From contig CM018047.1 in assembly GCA_008638375.1 (NCBI GenBank), positions 50,600,679 to 50,664,678 of the forward strand: 64,000 nt of DNA, in the 5' to 3' direction. Made by a program: the position numbers and the translations under genes. Source of the DNA: Nyssa sinensis (taxonomy: Eukaryota > Streptophyta > Magnoliopsida > Cornales > Nyssaceae). Positions 60,203 through 64,000 of the stretch are shown one piece after another (the first letter of the stretch is position 1; the number at the start of each line of letters is the position of its first letter). Under the pieces are notes generated by a model. The model did not search any database, had not been told where the DNA came from, and saw only the letters and a list, made by a program, of their open reading frames with translations.

Positions 60203-60230
60203 ACGTGCAACGCACGTACATCCCTACTAG
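60203..60230 (+). other. Helitron 3' terminus: hairpin and CTAG
   Basis: ACGTGC-AAC-GCACGT forms a 6-bp stem with a 3-nt loop; ACATCCCTA then separates it from the terminal CTAG. This is the replication-termination signal layout of Helitrons. Confidence 0.85.
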
Positions 60231-60697
60231 TATGTATAAAAGCTGCATAAGTCCTATCAATTTATGTAATGTAAGTGAAAAGAATAGAGAGAGAAATCAA
60301 TTTCTGCATCTAATAGGCAAACTTCATGGAGCAACGCAATTAGAATTTGTGAAAATCATGGAAGTTTAAGGTTTTGATGTTTTTGCAATACTTCAATTCT
60401 TACATCCAAAAATTTGAAGTTTTAAAGGTGGCATATATAACAGAATGATACTTATAGAATGATGTAACAGTTTTTGTTAATACATATTAGGCACATCATA
60501 TTTCTGCAATAACCGGATTTTATTTATTCATAGAATATACAATATCGATATTGCCATCGTTTACATTTATTGGTGTCAGTAAAAATGGAAGAGGTGTGGT
60601 AGTGGTACGATGACTTGTTGGAGTATTTCATATGGTTAGAATAGCAGAAGCAAAAAGACTACAAGTAGTTTAATCTATCCCTGGAGTCTTAACAAAA

Positions 60698-62219
60698 TTA
60701 AGATTTCTTGGAACATGTAACTGGGTTCTGCTGGCCAGAAAACTTCGGACGAATGTTTAAACAAGTGGTCTTAGCAGCGCCTTCAGGACCATGGTATTTC
60801 AGGTCAATGGTACCTATCTCGACGTTCTCGCATGGTAAGGACTTGCTACAAACAAGCTTGACAGCATCATGGGTTGTGGAAGTGCCTCGGATGTTTTTGA
60901 AGCTAACATTGCTTATCTTAACTTTGGATGGAACCTGAAAATGAGCAAGAGAATTATATTAATTGTACCTGCAAATCTATTATTTGTAAATGAAGAAAGC
61001 AATATTGTCAAGTTATGTAAGAAGAGAGAGATACCTGAAGTTTGCATTGACCCCACGGGCAGTACTCTTGATCAATGAGGATGGGATTGCCAACGTTATC
61101 CATGAGAATATTATCGAAGTGCATATCAGAGGCAGTGCTCTGACCAGGGGAAGACGGCCAAGTTTTAATTCTAACACCATTCATTGTGTTCCTGAGTGTG
61201 CAATTCTTAACCCTGATTCCAGAAACAGGTTGTTCATTGGGGTACTTGCCAAGGCTTCCAACACTGATGCCATGTCCTGGCCCACATGTCACTTTTTCTA
61301 TGTCTACTTCGTGGGTACCATCACCCATGGAGATACAGTCATCTCCAGTTTTAATGCTTGTGTCAAGAATCTTGATCCCGTTTGAACGTCCAATGTGAAT
61401 TCCATCAGTGTTGGGGCTATTTTCTGGTGTTACGATGGAAATGTGCTGGATATTAAAGGACTTACACCCCAAAAGGTTGATATGAAAATTCTTGCTATTC
61501 AGGGAGGTTATGTCATGGACCTCAGCATTGCTTACATAGTTGAACCTGATGTTCTGTTTACAATTCACAAACACACACCAAATAAAACTCATTTATTTGT
61601 TAACATCGATCATATATAACTATAGATATGAAGAGCTATATATATAAAGCTTACGTACAATGGGTGGTCTTCCGCAATTTCGCTTTTCATGGCAATTAAC
61701 TTTGGACCAGGCGTGGGCACCCTGTCCGTCAAAAGTACCACCACCTGATAGGCTGAAGCCGTCAATGTGTTGAAAAGTGACCCAGCCATCAGTTTTGAAG
61801 GCCGAATGATCACCATTGGCCTGCAACGTGCCTTGCACCTTCATGTCCACAGGAGCTTTGCAGGGACCTTCAAACAGGACCTCATTTAACTTATAGGTGC
61901 CTCCTGGAACCACCACTTGACTCCGACTTTTCGATGCACATGCGTCTTTCCAAGCACTCAATAGAGCCTATATATATCAAAGCAATTAATGCTAATTTCA
62001 AACACAAAAATCGAGAAGAAAAAAAATTAAATTAAATATTGATTTCAATTAAAGTGGAGCTTAGTATTTTAACATCTTAATTGAATTGATTGTTCTTACC
62101 TTGCTGATATCGCTATTGGGCTTTGCGCCATACTTTTTCACATTAAAAACTTGGGCTTCTGCAACATATGCTGACAATAATAAAAACGAAATCAATGAAA
62201 CAGCAACTTTCATAGCCAT
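60698..62219 (-). CDS. exopolygalacturonase-like GH28 enzyme (PG2)
   Basis: Exons 62219-62100, 61967-61659, 61553-61035 and 60934-60698 give 394 codons, with the same borders as PG1. I see only three coding differences from PG1: one replacement (Pro34 here, Ala in PG1; PG3 also has Pro at the equivalent site, so Pro is likely ancestral) and two synonymous changes. GH28 motifs (NTDG, GDDC, GHG, RIK) and the signal peptide are intact. The Helitron end lies 468 bp past its stop codon, so the upstream promoter side is undisturbed. Predicted secreted pectin-degrading enzyme, probably redundant with PG1. Confidence 0.93.
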
Positions 62220-62291
62220 CTTTCTTTCCCTTCTTCTTTCTTCTTTCTTCTGGGTAAATGTGCACTATTACTCTAATCTATCGTTGAATCT

Positions 62292-62300
62292 CTATTTATA
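62292..62300 (-). promoter_or_regulatory. TATA box of PG2
   Basis: TATAAATAG on the minus strand, about 73 nt upstream of the ATG, equivalent to 24475-24483. Confidence 0.65.
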
Positions 62301-62665
62301 GAGTAATGGAGAAGCCCAGCAACACAAACATTTCTGACCTAATTTTAGCTAATTTTTCGTGAGGTCTTTTAAAGTTTCTTTCCCCACCAAAATTAGAAAT
62401 ATTTTTGTACTAATAATACCTAGATAAAGAACATTAATGCTACTTTCTCGGGGTCTAGTTATTCAAGGATTAAGAATCGTGCCACAAGTTTTTTAACTTA
62501 ACCATTTTCTTCCACTTGGGTTCTCACTTCTCATTGATTGATTCTAGTTGTTAATTTTCCTTTCTTTCTTTGTTTCTTTCTTCTTCTTTTTTTAAAGGAA
62601 AACAAGAATAATTTTACGAGTGAAGCAAAATTAGCAATGTTTACGGTTGCTCAATTGGTAAAAAA

Positions 62666-63059
62666 GATGTCCACTTATGTACGGAACATTATTGGAAACT
62701 GGTTATAATCTGAGAGGTGATCTCATTAGATAAAAAATGGGGCCGGTAATGTGAAAAAGTATAGAGTACTAAATTAATGCAACTCCATGGCACTCCCTTA
62801 ATATAATAATAAGGAAGTGGCATCTGTTACATTGTAGACAACTTGAAATTAACTCATTAATGAATTGAATTCAATTATATAAAATTTATAAAACTTAACT
62901 ATTAATATATGCATCTTCAACAAACAAAAAGAACAAAAATATTTAAAAATTGATCTTAAACAAAAAAAAAAAAGAACAAAAATTTTTAAAAAATTGTGAC
63001 CTTTGCCCATGATATACATAGGATCGGATTCACCCCTTAGGAGCCTTTTATACATTTTC
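62666..63059. other. no gene recognised
   Basis: AT-rich spacer between the PG2 block and the right satellite array. Confidence 0.4.
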
Positions 63060-64000
63060 TACCATTACTTGTAAAAACAAAAAAAAGATCTTCGCACTCC
63101 CTTAATTGTCGAGAACAGACCATTTTTGAGTTTTGTGCTTTGTCCTCCCAAAATGTCCAAAAAGGGTCAAACAACCACCAAATGGCTTCATACACCTCAA
63201 AACTAATAAAATACACATGCACAAAATTACAGAAGATAATTCGGATACCCTGTTTGTAACTTATGCAACAAATTGCAAGCCTAAAGTGTCAAGAACGAGC
63301 CATTTTTGGGCTTAGTGCTCCCAAAATGCCCAAAGAGGGTCATACCACCACCAAATAGCTTCACATGCCTCAACACTAAGAAAATACACGTGCACAAACT
63401 TACAAAACATAATTTGGAAACCTAATTTGAAACTTATGCAAAAAACATCATTACTTAATTGTTGAGAATGGGCCATGTTTGGGCTTTGAGCTCCAAAATG
63501 ACTAGAATGTTCCAAACCATCACCAAACGGCTTCACACCTCAAAACTAAGAAAATACACGTGGACAAACTTACGGAACACAATTCAGATATCCGTTTTGT
63601 AACTTATGCAATAAAACTTGCATGCCTTAATTGTCGAGAATAGGCCTTTTTGGGCTTTGTGCTCCTAAAATTCCCAAAAAGGATCAAACCACTACCAAAT
63701 GGCTTCACATAACTCAAAACTAAAAAAATTCACGTGCAAAAACTTATGAAACACAATTTGGGTACCCGATTTACAAATTATGCAATAAACTGCATGCCTT
63801 CGAGAACTGACCATTGTTGGGCTTTGTGTTCCTAAAATGCCTAAAAAGGGTCAAACTACCACCAAACAGCTTCACACACCTCAAAAATAATAAAATACAC
63901 ATGCACAAACTTATAAAGCACAATTCGGATACCGGATTTGCAACTTATGCCACAAACTGCATGCCTTAAGTGTCGAGAATGAACCATTTTTGGGCTTTGT
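63060..64000 (+). repeat. satellite array, about 172-bp unit, at least five copies
   Basis: Anchor 'GAGAA...CCATTTTTGGGCTTTG' recurs near 63111, 63291, 63465, 63637, 63803 and 63975. Shared blocks (CACACACCTCAAAA, AATACACATGCACAAACTTA, TTCGGATACC, AACTTATGC) relate it to the 6.2-kb array inside the CACTA element. It continues past the window edge. Confidence 0.85.

Larger units (their letters stand above)
44381..60230 (+). mobile_element. large gene-capturing Helitron (H_B), about 15.85 kb
   Basis: The 5' end is TCTATATTTATACTACC at 44381, preceded by A. The 3' end has a hairpin with a 6-bp stem and 3-nt loop (60203-60217), a 9-nt spacer, then CTAG (60227-60230), followed by T. These are Helitron termini, with insertion between A and T and no target duplication. 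The paralogous site beside PG1 (22420|22421) is empty. Cargo in order: DUF3537, ubiquilin, CobW-type, U2AF65, CYP85A (antisense), NRDE2 and NOI fragments. No Rep/helicase was recognised, so it is non-autonomous. The last 2.6 kb (57645-60230) has no recognised gene. Confidence 0.85.
60231..62665. repeat. duplicated PG block, copy 2
   Basis: Aligns with 22421-24855. Indels are confined to microsatellites and pyrimidine tracts; homology ends at about 62665 in GCTCAATTGGTAAAAAAGAT. Confidence 0.85.

Overview
This is an AT-rich plant nuclear window, almost certainly from a eudicot. The intact genes are short-intron GH28 polygalacturonases, and the rest is plant transposons of many classes: Ty3/gypsy, Ty1/copia, CACTA, Helitron, a SINE and LINE-like tails. 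No rRNA, tRNA or CRISPR was seen. Gene calls rest on my own reading of translated exons and remembered family motifs; no search was run.

The only genes that look intact are three exopolygalacturonase-type genes on the minus strand. PG1 (22888-24409) and PG2 (60698-62219) are near-identical paralogues; PG3 (33322-34902) is a more diverged relative. All have four exons with exon 2 of 309 bp and exon 3 of 519 bp, a signal peptide, all four GH28 motifs, and a TATA box in a similar upstream context.

Layout: 1-4545 is the 5' part of a decayed gypsy element (minus strand). About 6000-8037 is the right part of a CACTA transposon, with a satellite array and a subterminal block of GCGACGC repeats. 8039-22399 is an older, truncated copy (H_A) of a gene-fragment-carrying Helitron, interrupted by a 3.4 kb solo LTR; PG1 follows. 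25921-27050 is a copia remnant (plus strand). 27652-31879 is a complete-ended but integrase-deleted copia element (minus strand). PG3 follows, then LINE-like tails, a satellite/minisatellite region, and a 4.9 kb CACTA element (38017-42932, TSD TAC) carrying GAPDH and FTSH11 gene fragments. 44381-60230 is the second Helitron copy (H_B), followed by PG2 and another satellite array to the window end.

The central observation is H_B. It is about 15.85 kb, starts with TC, ends in a hairpin plus CTAG, sits between A and T, and has a paralogous empty site beside PG1 (22420|22421). It carries pieces of at least seven unrelated host genes: a DUF3537 protein, ubiquilin/DSK2, a CobW-type GTPase, U2AF65, CYP85A (antisense), NRDE2 and a NOI/RIN4-like protein. 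No Rep/helicase was recognised, so it is non-autonomous. The inferred order of events is: split of the two Helitron copies (roughly 3% divergence where I compared them), then PG block duplication (about 1% or less), then H_B insertion next to one PG daughter.
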